64,000 bases of DNA, from positions 1 through 64,000 of the forward strand of contig CAYWXV010000014.1 in NCBI GenBank assembly GCA_964462535.1, written 5' to 3'. Shown piece after piece: positions 34,281 to 43,836 of this stretch. This stretch comes from CAYWXV01 sp964462535 (GTDB taxonomy: Bacteria > Bacteroidota > Ignavibacteria > OLB7). The position numbers were made by a program, and so were the translations under genes. Position 1 is the first letter of the stretch. Every line of letters begins with the position of its first letter. The notes under the pieces were generated by a model. That model saw only the letters and a program-made list of their open reading frames with translations, was not told the origin of the DNA and did no database searches.

Positions 34281-36446
34281 ATGACTTCATTCCCGCGCCG
34301 CCTGGCATTCTACAGTCTCTTCCTCCTTGCGGTCTCGTGCACGCAAGTCGCTGCGCAGCGCCGGCCCGATAACGGATCGCCACCCCCCCCGAAGAATGCT
34401 GCTGCCGCCATCGTCAATGGGCAGAGCATTTCGCTCTCCAGCTACGAAGACCTAATCCGCGATCAGATCTCCTACCAGCGTCGTGAAGGGGGGTTGGAGA
34501 CCGTGGAACAGGACGTTGCGGATCAGCTCTTCCTTCAACTGATTGAAGCGGAGCTGATTCGCCAGGAGGCAGCCGCAAAGGGCATCACAATTGAACGCGA
34601 CAAGGCTGTTCGACTTCTGATCGAATCCCCTCCTGAATTCGTTGTGCGCAACTTCACCGATGCGAAAGGGAAGTTCCTCAAGGACGTCTTCAAGAGTGTC
34701 GTTCTGAAGCCGGAGCTGATAACACAGGTCTTACCGACCGAGCGCCAGTCGGAGGATGCGGTCGGCGAATGGAAGGCTGACCTTGAGAAGCTGATTCGAT
34801 ATGTGCAGCAGACGGAGTTGAAGAATCGCCTGGGGGAGAGATTATTACGCGACAAGCCGTTGAGCGATGCGATGATTCGCGCTCGCTATTTCGCTGAGAA
34901 GACGGTCTTCGATGGATCGTTTATCAGGATCCTATACTCCACGGTGCCGGATTCAGCAATCACCGTCACCGAGCGCGAGGCCAGGGCATGGTACGACTCG
35001 CACACCGACGACTTCCGGTTTCCGGCGCAGCGTCAAGTCGCCTCGATCATCATTCCCCTCTATCCGTCATCGCAAGATTCGGCGATGAACCGTTCAGCTA
35101 TTGCAGACGCTCGCACGGCTATCACACAGGCCTCGCCGGCCGAGCGTCCGTCGGTCATCAAACGGGTGCTGGCGGGCCTCCCTGAAGGGCGGCTTTCAAA
35201 CGATCGGGCCGTGCCGCTAAGTATGCTCCCCGACGAAATGGCGACAGGCGTTGCGGGGGCCGGCACCGGCGACCTCCTGGGACCGTACAAGGTTCAGGAC
35301 GAGAACGTACTCGTCTTCGTCGAGGGGCGTTCACCTACCGAGGATACGGTCGTTCATGCACGACACATGCTTGTGAAGGTGGAGGGAGAGGAGAAGAACG
35401 CTGATTCGATTGCCCGGGCGTTCATGCAGGCTGTCAAGGAGAAGATCACGAGCGAAGCCGATTTCATCGAGGCGGCAACGACACTAAGCCAGGATGGTTC
35501 TCGCGGCAACGGTGGTGACCTCGGGTATTTCGCTCGTGGGAAGATGGTGCAGGATTTTGAGGATGCGTGTTTCGGGGCACCCGTTGGAAAGGTGGTTGGT
35601 CCAATTCGGACCCAGTTTGGATATCATCTCATCTGGGTGTCGGATCGGACAACCATGGGCTATCGACTCACCGAGCTGCGCTTCCCGCTAGTGGTGACGG
35701 ACAGTGCCAGAGAAGTGGTGATGCGCAAGGCTGTAGCGTGGGCGAATGCTACGTCTGGTTCGAGTCCTGAGGCCGATAGCCTCTTCTACGATTTGCGGGC
35801 GCAATACCCTCACGCCGTTCTCGACACGTCCGTGCTCAAGCGGCTTGAGGTCTACGGAGATGTTCTTGCCCCGGCAACGTTTGCATTCAGTTCCAATCCC
35901 GGGTCAGTGGCGGTGATTCCTCTCCCGCACGACCGGATCATGATCGTCAAGCTTCTGCAAGCCTGGCCGAGCGGTATTGCACCCTACGACAAGATCAAGT
36001 GGAATTTCATCGTACCACTCGTCACGCGCGCAAAGCAGCTCGACGTTCTCGCTCCCCTTGCTCGAGCCCTGTCGGACACACTGCAGCCTACGACGATGCT
36101 CGGGTATATTCGCGAGTCGGCCCCCATGGCCGAGGCATTCGTGATTCGCAATCAGACAATGCCCGGAGCGGAAGATGAAGAGACAACCCTTCTTGACTCG
36201 CTCGTCGAGAAGACCAGCGCCGGAAGGGTATCTGTCCCGGTTCGTGGTGTCTTCGGGTGGTATTTACTCCGAGTCGAATCGAAATCGACTGCCCCAACGG
36301 AGGCGGAGTACCGTCGCGATCGCAAGGAGTATTCCGACGACTACCGCGCCCGATATCGCAATCGACTGGTGGATGAACTGATCGAGAGAAAGAGGAAGTG
36401 GGCGGAAGTCCAGGACCTAAGACCCCGTGCTGTCAGGGGTGAATAG
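34281..36446 (+). CDS. SurA/PpiC-type peptidyl-prolyl isomerase chaperone
   Basis: The 721-aa product has a signal peptide (LFLLAVSCTQVAAQ), an SurA-type helical N-terminal part (EDLIRDQISYQRREGGLETVEQDV) and a rotamase (parvulin) domain near residues 350-455: VHARHMLVKVEGE, GGDLGYFARGKMVQDFE, FGYHLIWV. A large C-terminal region lacks obvious motifs and may hold a second degenerate parvulin. It would assist outer-membrane protein folding in the periplasm. The stop is 7 nt from the convergent gene. Confidence 0.9.
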   Translation: MTSFPRRLAFYSLFLLAVSCTQVAAQRRPDNGSPPPPKNAAAAIVNGQSISLSSYEDLIRDQISYQRREGGLETVEQDVADQLFLQLIEAELIRQEAAAKGITIERDKAVRLLIESPPEFVVRNFTDAKGKFLKDVFKSVVLKPELITQVLPTERQSEDAVGEWKADLEKLIRYVQQTELKNRLGERLLRDKPLSDAMIRARYFAEKTVFDGSFIRILYSTVPDSAITVTEREARAWYDSHTDDFRFPAQRQVASIIIPLYPSSQDSAMNRSAIADARTAITQASPAERPSVIKRVLAGLPEGRLSNDRAVPLSMLPDEMATGVAGAGTGDLLGPYKVQDENVLVFVEGRSPTEDTVVHARHMLVKVEGEEKNADSIARAFMQAVKEKITSEADFIEAATTLSQDGSRGNGGDLGYFARGKMVQDFEDACFGAPVGKVVGPIRTQFGYHLIWVSDRTTMGYRLTELRFPLVVTDSAREVVMRKAVAWANATSGSSPEADSLFYDLRAQYPHAVLDTSVLKRLEVYGDVLAPATFAFSSNPGSVAVIPLPHDRIMIVKLLQAWPSGIAPYDKIKWNFIVPLVTRAKQLDVLAPLARALSDTLQPTTMLGYIRESAPMAEAFVIRNQTMPGAEDEETTLLDSLVEKTSAGRVSVPVRGVFGWYLLRVESKSTAPTEAEYRRDRKEYSDDYRARYRNRLVDELIERKRKWAEVQDLRPRAVRGE

Positions 36447-36453
36447 GCCAAGG

Positions 36454-38880
36454 CTACCGAACAACCGTCATGAGGCATCTCCCCAGGAGCGTGGAACCCG
36501 CGACGACGGAGACGGTGTAGCATCCCGGTGGAAGAGACGGGCTAACCTCGAAACGCGACTCACCATCTCGAATCGCTCCGGTGCGTTGGGTCAGACAACG
36601 CCGTCCTCGCATGTCGTGAATTTCGATCGATCCGTCCGCCACGAATGTCTCTGCGTTCACAATAACCACGGCTCTCCCTGACGTCGGATTCGGTACGACT
36701 GATAGCTCGGCCCGCCGCATGGAACGCTGATCGATCGGAACCGAGGTTGGTCCGCCCGTCACTTCAAAATTGTCTATTCCACAGTTGACGAGGGAGAGTG
36801 CCCGTGCGTCGGAGGCCCGGAATCGAACCAGCATACTATCCGTTAGTGGGATGAATCGGGCAGGGCGGAACGAAATCGCGTCCCATCCCTCACGCCCCTC
36901 ACCTTCCACGTAAACCGTGGACCAGGTTGCACCACCGTTGTTCGATATGTCAATTCGAAGCGAGTCGACGTCGAGCGAGTCGTGGTGGTACTGCACGTAC
37001 CACAAATTGAATCGCACCTCCGGCTCGACATGCCGCGTCAGGTCCATTATCGGCGTCGTCAGGGTCGTTGTCCCGTTATTGACATCGTTCAGTTGTGGAG
37101 GGGCGCCTGCGGGGGGCCTCCCTGTGACGAAAATCAATCCGTTGGGATCGCCTGAAGGCTCGGTGGGGGGATGAATCCAATTCGAACCAACATAGCCCAG
37201 GTACGGGACGATGCGAACCCATTGGCCGGACGTTGCCTTGTCGCTGTCGGATGAGTAGCTCCATCCAAGGTCCAGCGTTGCGTTGTCGTAGTATCCTCTT
37301 GCGACCGTCACCGTGAACTCCTGACCATTGACGCGTATCGCGATTGGCGCCACCGTTGTCCGATATCCCCATGCGCCGACGGTTAGGTCGAACGATGAAT
37401 CACGCGGGAGAAGGAGAGTCGCTGTTCCTTCGTTGGACGGGGTCGATGGGAGAAGGCCCTCTATAGCGTACATGAAGTCTTGAAGAGTATCACCGGCAGA
37501 GGTTACCACGCGAACCGTGGCCCGGTACAAGGGGATAGGATTGATGTCGATGTCGACGGTTGTGTCCCCTTGAACACCAATGGTGACGGCTCTATGCTCA
37601 TAGCCGAATAGCGAGGTTCCTATTGTCAACGATTCACCGACGACGGCGCCGACATAGTAACGTCCAGCGGCATCGGTAACGACCTGCTCCTGTCGCCCGG
37701 ATACGGTCAGCCGTACGCCACTTAGGGGATCACCAGTCTCGCTGTTGCGCACGACACCCGAGACGGATCCGGCTACCGCGTTGTTGAATCGAAGAACATA
37801 GAGACCGGTGTTCCTGTCGAAGGCGATGAGTTTGCCGGATGGGAAGAACCCATACGCCTCCCAACACCCGAGGTATCCACCCCCCTCGCCCTCAAACGTA
37901 TCATAGTACCCAACCTCACGCGGATGACGAGGGTCCACGAGATCGATGATTCGAACGCCTGCCGTATACCAGGCGACGATTGCGTATCGACCACGAACAT
38001 GAACGTTGTGGATAACGTCACGCGGACTCGGAGAAAAGTCGGCCACCTTCGTCACTTCGTCAGGATCGGATATGTCCCACACTTTCAGGGTCTTCGGCGT
38101 GAAATTGACCTCGTCCGTGGTCAGGACATATCGACCGTCCTGGGTCAGCTCTGCGTTATGTGTACCACTGTAGGGGTAGGAGATCGTTGTGATTTTTCGG
38201 GGCCGGAGCTTGTCGCTGATGTCGTACACGTCGCACCCCTGACCCCCGATGGCGGCACCGAGCAACGTGTCGTTCCTCGCAAACGCATCGTGAAAGTAGT
38301 ATGGCGTCACGGCGCCGACTTTCCGGGGGCGCGTTGGATCGGGGAGGAGATCCATGATGATTGCACCGCCGTTCGCCCCGGCCTGCGCCTGGGTTCCCAT
38401 AGCCATCAGGAAGTGGTCGTACACGTTCACGGTGTGGGCGGTGGTGAAGATCGATGAGTCGGATCGGATCAGCGTGGCGGAGTTGGGGAGGTCCGACAGA
38501 TCGACGATTTGCAGACCATTTCCCGAGTCTCTCGATTCGGTGACGATGTAGGCGTAGGTACCCCACGTCTTCATCTCTCTCCAGTTACTCTTCGGGCCCC
38601 AGATGAATGCAACCTCCCGAACGGGACTCTCAGAGATGTCGACGATCGACGTCCCTCCCTGTACGCCGAGAATGGCGTACTCGCGCCCGTCCGGTGCCGT
38701 GTATCCCCAACAGGCCGAGTGGAGGCCCCCGGTGGAGTCGGGGTTGAAGTGATCCAGCAGCGTCATGTTCAGTGAGCGGCCATCACCTTGTGCTAGACCG
38801 GCGCCGCCCGTGAGCACGAGCAAGACGATGGCGAGCCATGCTCTATGAAGAGAATGTGATGCTGCGAACGATCGCTCCAT
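36454..38880 (-). CDS. Choice-of-anchor B family protein with T9SS sorting domain
   Basis: The signal peptide is AWLAIVLLVLTGGAGLAQ. The first 390 residues form a repeated propeller-like module typical of choice-of-anchor B proteins (GVQGGTSIVDISES, GNGLQIVDLSDLPN, AGVRIIDLVDPRHP). Then comes a carboxypeptidase-regulatory-like domain (GVVRNSETGDPLSGVRLTV) and a jelly-roll-like segment with FEVTGGPTS. A T9SS domain (VVPNPTSGRAVVIV .. GCYTVSVVAGS) ends the protein. It is probably a cell-surface or secreted protein of unknown activity. Confidence 0.88.
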   Translation of the reverse strand: MERSFAASHSLHRAWLAIVLLVLTGGAGLAQGDGRSLNMTLLDHFNPDSTGGLHSACWGYTAPDGREYAILGVQGGTSIVDISESPVREVAFIWGPKSNWREMKTWGTYAYIVTESRDSGNGLQIVDLSDLPNSATLIRSDSSIFTTAHTVNVYDHFLMAMGTQAQAGANGGAIIMDLLPDPTRPRKVGAVTPYYFHDAFARNDTLLGAAIGGQGCDVYDISDKLRPRKITTISYPYSGTHNAELTQDGRYVLTTDEVNFTPKTLKVWDISDPDEVTKVADFSPSPRDVIHNVHVRGRYAIVAWYTAGVRIIDLVDPRHPREVGYYDTFEGEGGGYLGCWEAYGFFPSGKLIAFDRNTGLYVLRFNNAVAGSVSGVVRNSETGDPLSGVRLTVSGRQEQVVTDAAGRYYVGAVVGESLTIGTSLFGYEHRAVTIGVQGDTTVDIDINPIPLYRATVRVVTSAGDTLQDFMYAIEGLLPSTPSNEGTATLLLPRDSSFDLTVGAWGYRTTVAPIAIRVNGQEFTVTVARGYYDNATLDLGWSYSSDSDKATSGQWVRIVPYLGYVGSNWIHPPTEPSGDPNGLIFVTGRPPAGAPPQLNDVNNGTTTLTTPIMDLTRHVEPEVRFNLWYVQYHHDSLDVDSLRIDISNNGGATWSTVYVEGEGREGWDAISFRPARFIPLTDSMLVRFRASDARALSLVNCGIDNFEVTGGPTSVPIDQRSMRRAELSVVPNPTSGRAVVIVNAETFVADGSIEIHDMRGRRCLTQRTGAIRDGESRFEVSPSLPPGCYTVSVVAGSTLLGRCLMTVVR

Positions 38881-38960
38881 TGCGTCAGGTTTTCAGCTTG
38901 ATTGCGTGTTGGCAGGGATGACGAATGTGAGTTTGCGCGAGGGGCACCGCAAGGGGAATC

Positions 38961-40421
38961 TCACTGCCGTATTGCTACGCCCGCGGCGAATCCCCCGACC
39001 TCGATAACCCGACGGATGGCCCGTGCTCCCACGTCGACGACGTATACCTTCCCTGGAACGACTTGTGTACCCGCCGTGGGATGGTGGGCATCTCCATTCT
39101 GATTCTCACACGATACAAATGCGAGTCGTCCATCGGAAGTAAATGCGACGGCATGTGGTTGCTTGTCCAGACCGGAAATCGTAGCCACGACCTGTCGCGT
39201 GGATGCATCGATGATCGAGATCGAACCTGCGCTTTGCCCAGGCACCCAGTACTCACGATAATCGGGTCGGAAGGCAGGAATCAGCGGGCGTGCCGCAACA
39301 GGAATGCTGTCGATGACCACCCCCGCCTGAACATCCAGTATCCTGACTTGCGCTGCCGCGCGGCATGTGAACCAGAAGAACCGCCCGTCGGCCGTGAATG
39401 CCCCCTGATACGGCTCCAGCTTCGCCTTCGTGCCTGGCGGAAGCGGATTCGCAGGTGATGCCGGCACACGCTTCGTAATCTCCAGGCTCGCGGCGTCGAT
39501 CAATGTAAGATCGTCACCGAGCGCGTTCGTCGTGATCAACACGGAGCCGTCGGGGGAGAGGGTGGCGCCGTGCGGGGCGTCGCCCACGTCGGCGATCGTG
39601 TCCGTGACGCGCATGCTGGAGGCGTCGACAGCCAGGACGAAGCGTTGCTGCAGGGTGAGATCAAAGTTCGAGACGAAGAGTCGTCCTCCGTCCGGTGACA
39701 CCGTGATCTGCGCCGGACTGGTCCCTACGGCGGTCGAACCAAGCTTCACGAACGTCCGTGCATCGAACTTCTCGATCATCCCGGAGGCGATGAGATTTAC
39801 GTAGATATATGCACCATCGGGTGAGAGCACAATGTTGTGGGGTGCCTCTGGATTGCCGCCACTCCGCACGCCAACCCCGATGTAGCGCGTCAGCCGTTCT
39901 GCTGCAACGTCAATGACGGCGATCACGTCCTCCGACTGATTCGTCACAAAGAGGCGAGGTCGTGATTCGTCACCCAACGAGACCTCCCCAGCATCATTCT
40001 TTGCTCCCTCGGCGATCCATCGTCGTACGGCTAGCACGTAATCACGGGGGAGGGGATCCCGGCTCAGAGGCATGTGAGGGTAAGCTATCGGCCCGAGCGC
40101 TGTGTCGATGTTGATATGCTGAAACAGATGGCTCCGTTCCGGTGAGAACGGGACAACCTCTGCCCCGTACGACGATGAACCTGTCATAACTGCTTGCCAC
40201 GAGTCAAGCGAGAGACCTCCACCGACATCTCCGTTCCGATGACAACCTGCCGAACCACATGAAGCAGCGAAGATCGGTTCAATGTGCTTTGAATAGACGA
40301 CGGGCTCGGTGCTGTCGGGGACAATAACGACTGGTGGTGCCGTCGTGGTCTCTTCCTGGCACGCGGTAAACAGCACCGTCGCGACTGGAGCTAACAACAG
40401 GAAAAAGTGAGAGGGACGCAT
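38961..40421 (-). CDS. Beta-propeller (YncE-like) lipoprotein with heme-type motif
   Basis: The lipobox LFTAC ends the signal. The N-terminal 140 residues hold AASCGSAGCHRNGD, a CX4CH motif as seen in non-canonical c-type-cytochrome-like domains, and YPHMPLSRDPLP, which could supply an axial Met. The remaining 330 residues are a YncE-type seven-bladed propeller (LFVTNQSEDVIAVIDV, NIVLSPDGAYIYVN, QITVSPDGGRLFVSN). It is anchored at the cell envelope; ligand or electron role unknown. The upstream neighbour mgtE is divergent. Confidence 0.88.
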   Translation of the reverse strand: MRPSHFFLLLAPVATVLFTACQEETTTAPPVVIVPDSTEPVVYSKHIEPIFAASCGSAGCHRNGDVGGGLSLDSWQAVMTGSSSYGAEVVPFSPERSHLFQHINIDTALGPIAYPHMPLSRDPLPRDYVLAVRRWIAEGAKNDAGEVSLGDESRPRLFVTNQSEDVIAVIDVAAERLTRYIGVGVRSGGNPEAPHNIVLSPDGAYIYVNLIASGMIEKFDARTFVKLGSTAVGTSPAQITVSPDGGRLFVSNFDLTLQQRFVLAVDASSMRVTDTIADVGDAPHGATLSPDGSVLITTNALGDDLTLIDAASLEITKRVPASPANPLPPGTKAKLEPYQGAFTADGRFFWFTCRAAAQVRILDVQAGVVIDSIPVAARPLIPAFRPDYREYWVPGQSAGSISIIDASTRQVVATISGLDKQPHAVAFTSDGRLAFVSCENQNGDAHHPTAGTQVVPGKVYVVDVGARAIRRVIEVGGFAAGVAIRQ

Positions 40422-40587
40422 GAGGGCGTTCAGAGGGGTTCGGTGTTGGGAGAGGAGTCAAATTGTCCACGGTCTCCGTGTCCATCAAGTCGGAAGTCAA
40501 GACATAGTGCAACGGCTGGCTGAACGAACTGTAGTCCGTACCTTTGCGCGCCTTCAAAGGTCTTCCCACCCGTGAACCGCTACTGTG

Positions 40588-41979
40588 ATGGCACTCGATC
40601 AGCACGACAGACTGCTTGAGGTCGACGATGAACTCGTCGAGAATCTCCGTCTTCTGATGGAGATTCGGGATGGACACGCCCTCTCCTCTCTTCTGATCGA
40701 CCTGCACGAAGCCGACATTGCGGAGCTCCTTAGATACCTCGACGAGGAGGAGCGCCACTACGTACTGGGCCTGCTCAGCGACGAGGTCGTTGGCGAGGTG
40801 GTCCTCCACCTTTCGGAAGAGCAGCGGGGCGAGTATCTCTCAGTGCTAGCCCCCGAGAAGATCACCGACATTGTCGAGGAGCTCTCGACCGACGATGCAG
40901 CCGACATCGTTTCAGAGCTCGATGACGATGTCGCAGAGGAGGTGCTGCAGAATCTGCAGCGCACGGACAGGGAAGCTACGGAGGATATCCGCGAGCTACT
41001 TCGCTACGACGAGAACACCGCCGGCGGGAGGATGACGACCGACTTCGTCGCCGTTACACAGACGACGACGATCGGTGGGGGGATAGAAGCGATCCGCGAG
41101 TTTGTTCGCGATGAGGAAATCGACGTCTACGTCCTTTACGTCGTCGACGAGCAGGATAGTCTGGTTGGCTACATTCGCCTCCAGGATCTGGTGCTACGAC
41201 CACCGACTCTCCCCGTCTCTTCAATTACGATCACGGATATGGTCACGGTCCCTCCGGAGGAGGACCAGGAGTTGGTGGCGCAGGTTATGCAGAAGTACGA
41301 TCTGATCGCCGTCCCAGTCGTAGATGACGCGGGACGATTGCTGGGAATCGTGACGTTCGACGACATAGCGGATATCATCGAGGACGAGACGTCGGAGGAC
41401 ATGCTCTACCTGGCAGGCGTTACCGACGAGGATGCGCTGTCGACGTCACCGGTGCGTTCGCTCCGCCGCCGGATACCCTGGCTGACGATCAATCTCGGCA
41501 CGGCATTCATGAACTCGATGGTGGTTATCTACTTCACGTCCACTATCGAGCGCGTACCCCGTCTGGCAGCCCTGTTGCCTATCGTGGCAGGGATGGGAGG
41601 GAACGCCGCAATCCAGTCGATCACGGTGATGGTGCGCGCGCTGGCATTGGGAGATGTCGCGGCCGGGCGCGAGCGGCGTGCGATCATCAAGGAGGGGGCA
41701 ATTGGCCTGATGAATGGATGCGCGATGGGGACGCTGGCAGGGTGCGTGGTGTGGTGGATGTATGGCAGTCCAATCTTCGGTGGGCTCATAGCGCTGGCCA
41801 TGTTCGGAAACATGCTTATCGCAGCGCTCGCAGGTGCGTCGGTCCCGATCGTTCTACGACGATTCAATTTCGATCCCGCCCTCTCATCCGGGCCAATCGT
41901 CACAACCTTCACCGATATGACGGGCTTCTTCATTCTTCTCGGGCTCGCGACGCTTACACTGGCGTTGATATTGCCATAG
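40588..41979 (+). CDS. mgtE: Magnesium transporter MgtE
   Basis: The 463-aa protein has the MgtE N domain (ELLRYLDEEERHYVLGLL, LSTDDAADIVSEL), two CBS domains (VYVLYVVDEQDSLVGYIRL and LIAVPVVDDAGRLLGIVTFDDI) and a C-terminal membrane domain (LAALLPIVAGMGGNAAIQS, TFTDMTGFFILLGLATL). Mg2+ bound at N/CBS domains closes the channel in known members. A GTG just before the ATG at 40588 is possible. It is convergent with the FkbM gene. Confidence 0.95.
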   Translation: MALDQHDRLLEVDDELVENLRLLMEIRDGHALSSLLIDLHEADIAELLRYLDEEERHYVLGLLSDEVVGEVVLHLSEEQRGEYLSVLAPEKITDIVEELSTDDAADIVSELDDDVAEEVLQNLQRTDREATEDIRELLRYDENTAGGRMTTDFVAVTQTTTIGGGIEAIREFVRDEEIDVYVLYVVDEQDSLVGYIRLQDLVLRPPTLPVSSITITDMVTVPPEEDQELVAQVMQKYDLIAVPVVDDAGRLLGIVTFDDIADIIEDETSEDMLYLAGVTDEDALSTSPVRSLRRRIPWLTINLGTAFMNSMVVIYFTSTIERVPRLAALLPIVAGMGGNAAIQSITVMVRALALGDVAAGRERRAIIKEGAIGLMNGCAMGTLAGCVVWWMYGSPIFGGLIALAMFGNMLIAALAGASVPIVLRRFNFDPALSSGPIVTTFTDMTGFFILLGLATLTLALILP

Positions 41980-41997
41980 TAATGTCGCGGTGGCTTG

Positions 41998-43055
41998 TCA
42001 AACCACGCCGACCGTGCGTCGCCAGTGATCTAGCCGCGAATGGGGAACGCATACGGCGTTGTCGCCGTGNNNNNNNNNNNNNNNNNNNNNNNNNNNNNNN
42101 NNNNNNNNNNNNNNNNNNNNNNNNNNNNNNNNNNNNNNNNNNNNNNNNNNNNNNNNNNNNNNNNNNNNNTGCGTCGCCAGTGATCTAGCCGCGAATGGGG
42201 AACGCATACGGCGTTGTCGCCGTGTTGGTAGTCGCGCGTATGACTCATGCGGAACACACCTTCCCAGCCCCGTTCGATTCGAAAAAAGGAATAGGCCCCT
42301 CTCGACGAGATATAATCAAGCAGATCGTGGGGCGAATGCCCGAATCCCGCAGACGTCTCGGTATTCATCTCTATGATCCAAACGGGCGGCGACTCGAGGT
42401 CAAACAGGCGCGACGCCCCCTTCAGTACTCCCATCTCAGCCCCCTCGACGTCCATTTTGACGAGGTCGACTCGAGTTATTTCCCGCTCGTTCACATAGGA
42501 GTCCAGTGTGGTGAGGGGAACCTTCCACGTCGTGTAGTCCGAGCGGCCGCGCGTCGAAAGCGAGTTGTGACCGTGCCCCAGGGTGTCAAATGAATAGAGC
42601 GTTACCTCACCCGCGGCGTCGCCCAACGCTACTTGGTTGAAGGTAACATGGCTGCTAACGTTGTTCAGATCGCAATTGTGCTTGAGTCGATCCATCGTAA
42701 GGGGCATCGGTTCAAACGCATGACACGATCCATCCGGGACGCAGGCCACAATGTTGACCGTATACCACCCTATGTTGGCGCCAACGTCGAAGACAACATC
42801 GTCGGGCCGAAGTACCTTCTTCAACACATCGATTGTGCCCGTCTCGTAGGTATGGCCGAAGAACAGGAATTCCCACCCTCTATCCTCGGGAAAATGGAGT
42901 ACAAACAGATTGCCGTCGCGAGATCGTGCCGTGATTGCAGGTGAATTGATCAGCTTCAATCCGAGGGTCTGGAGTTGAGACTTGCCGGCGAGAATAGGGG
43001 AATGGACGGAGTACCAGGAGATCGCAGACACGACCGCCTTCTTCACAGGATTCAT
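41998..43055 (-). CDS. FkbM-family methyltransferase, split by an assembly gap
   Basis: From ATG 43055 the protein reads as an FkbM methyltransferase: VVFDVGANIGWYTVNIVA (SAM-binding motif I), HAFEPMPLTMDRL, TLDSYVNE and VDLVKMDVEGAEMGVLKG. The frame enters 100 Ns at 42169. Because 42170-42224 and 42015-42069 are identical, removing 155 nt keeps the frame: it continues RLDHWRR, TVGVV and stops at 41998, giving about 300 aa. Family members methylate sugars, polyketides or other small acceptors; the acceptor here is unknown. Confidence 0.8.
42015..42069. repeat. Left copy of the 55-bp gap-flanking duplication
   Basis: This segment, starting TGCGTCGCCAG and ending GTCGCCGTG, is identical to 42170-42224. 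It ends exactly at the N run, as contig ends that overlap but were not merged would. Confidence 0.95.
42070..42169. other. Assembly gap (100 Ns)
   Basis: A run of exactly 100 Ns, a conventional placeholder length. The 55-bp identity on both sides means the real sequence probably has no gap here at all. Confidence 0.97.
42170..42224. repeat. Right copy of the 55-bp gap-flanking duplication
   Basis: Exact copy of 42015-42069, beginning at the first base after the Ns. Both copies encode part of the same FkbM C-terminus. Confidence 0.95.
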
Positions 43056-43103
43056 GTGAACGTTGGAATGGAAGGGAGGGAACAGGGGGAACGGAGAGGT
43101 ATG

Positions 43104-43667
43104 TTACTTGCGCTTCTCGCTCGCCAGCATGTCGTGGAGTTCACGCATAAGCGCAAGACGTGGACCTTCGCGCTCTTCGGGTGTCAACGCATCGGGGTAG
43201 GGGCGATTGAGTATCTGACATGCAAGGTAGGTCGCGAGATCCCCGACACAGTACTTGTACTCCCGGTTCTTTGGAGCGTCGGGTCCGATGTACGTTAGGG
43301 GAGTCGGATCGTCCATCTCCTTAACAAGATGCTGCAGCGCCAACTCGCCATAGGCAAGAATCGTCTGCCCGAACTTACCGGTCACGTGCCCCGGCAGCCC
43401 CCACCAATTATGCATGAACGCACCCGAGATAGCCTCGCAGTAGATGCGGACAATCCGATTGTCAGGGTTCTTCCCACGCATCAGCTGCAGCTCATGCGCA
43501 AGGACACGCAGCCGGTGGTCCCCACGCTCAGACTTGACAATCTTCTCCAGCTCCTCCTCCACCTTCGGTCGCTCAAGTAGTCGATCGGCCTCTCCCCGGA
43601 CAAAGATGGCGTCGACCGACGTGGACTGAAGCTCCTCGCGTAACGAGGACAGACCGGTTACTGCCAT
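43104..43667 (-). CDS. Hypothetical protein, 187 aa
   Basis: I do not recognise the family. The protein is mostly helical with charged residues, no signal peptide and no membrane segment. Conserved-looking stretches are KFGQTILAYGELALQHLVKEM and REYKYCVGDLATYLACQIL; the former resembles HEAT-like repeats in enzymes or adaptors. An earlier ATG at 43688 is possible; 43667 is preferred because of position. It lies 48 nt upstream of the FkbM start and may be co-transcribed. Confidence 0.7.
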   Translation of the reverse strand: MAVTGLSSLREELQSTSVDAIFVRGEADRLLERPKVEEELEKIVKSERGDHRLRVLAHELQLMRGKNPDNRIVRIYCEAISGAFMHNWWGLPGHVTGKFGQTILAYGELALQHLVKEMDDPTPLTYIGPDAPKNREYKYCVGDLATYLACQILNRPYPDALTPEEREGPRLALMRELHDMLASEKRK

Positions 43668-43836
43668 GTGTTTTTCTCTCCGTGACAATGTCGCATACCA
43701 CTATTGTGATGTCGGCTCTGGATCGCCGTGGCCGGAAAGTACAATCAAAGATGGACGAAACGCAAGAATAGAAACGGCATTGAGTTTTTGGCTCGTGATC
43801 GCGGCAAGCTCCCATAGTCATGGTAACTTCGTCCAC

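Noticed and set aside
41718..42376. Reading frames running across the N block
   Set aside because: They join sequence through a placeholder gap and duplicate 55 bp, so they are artefacts of the assembly.
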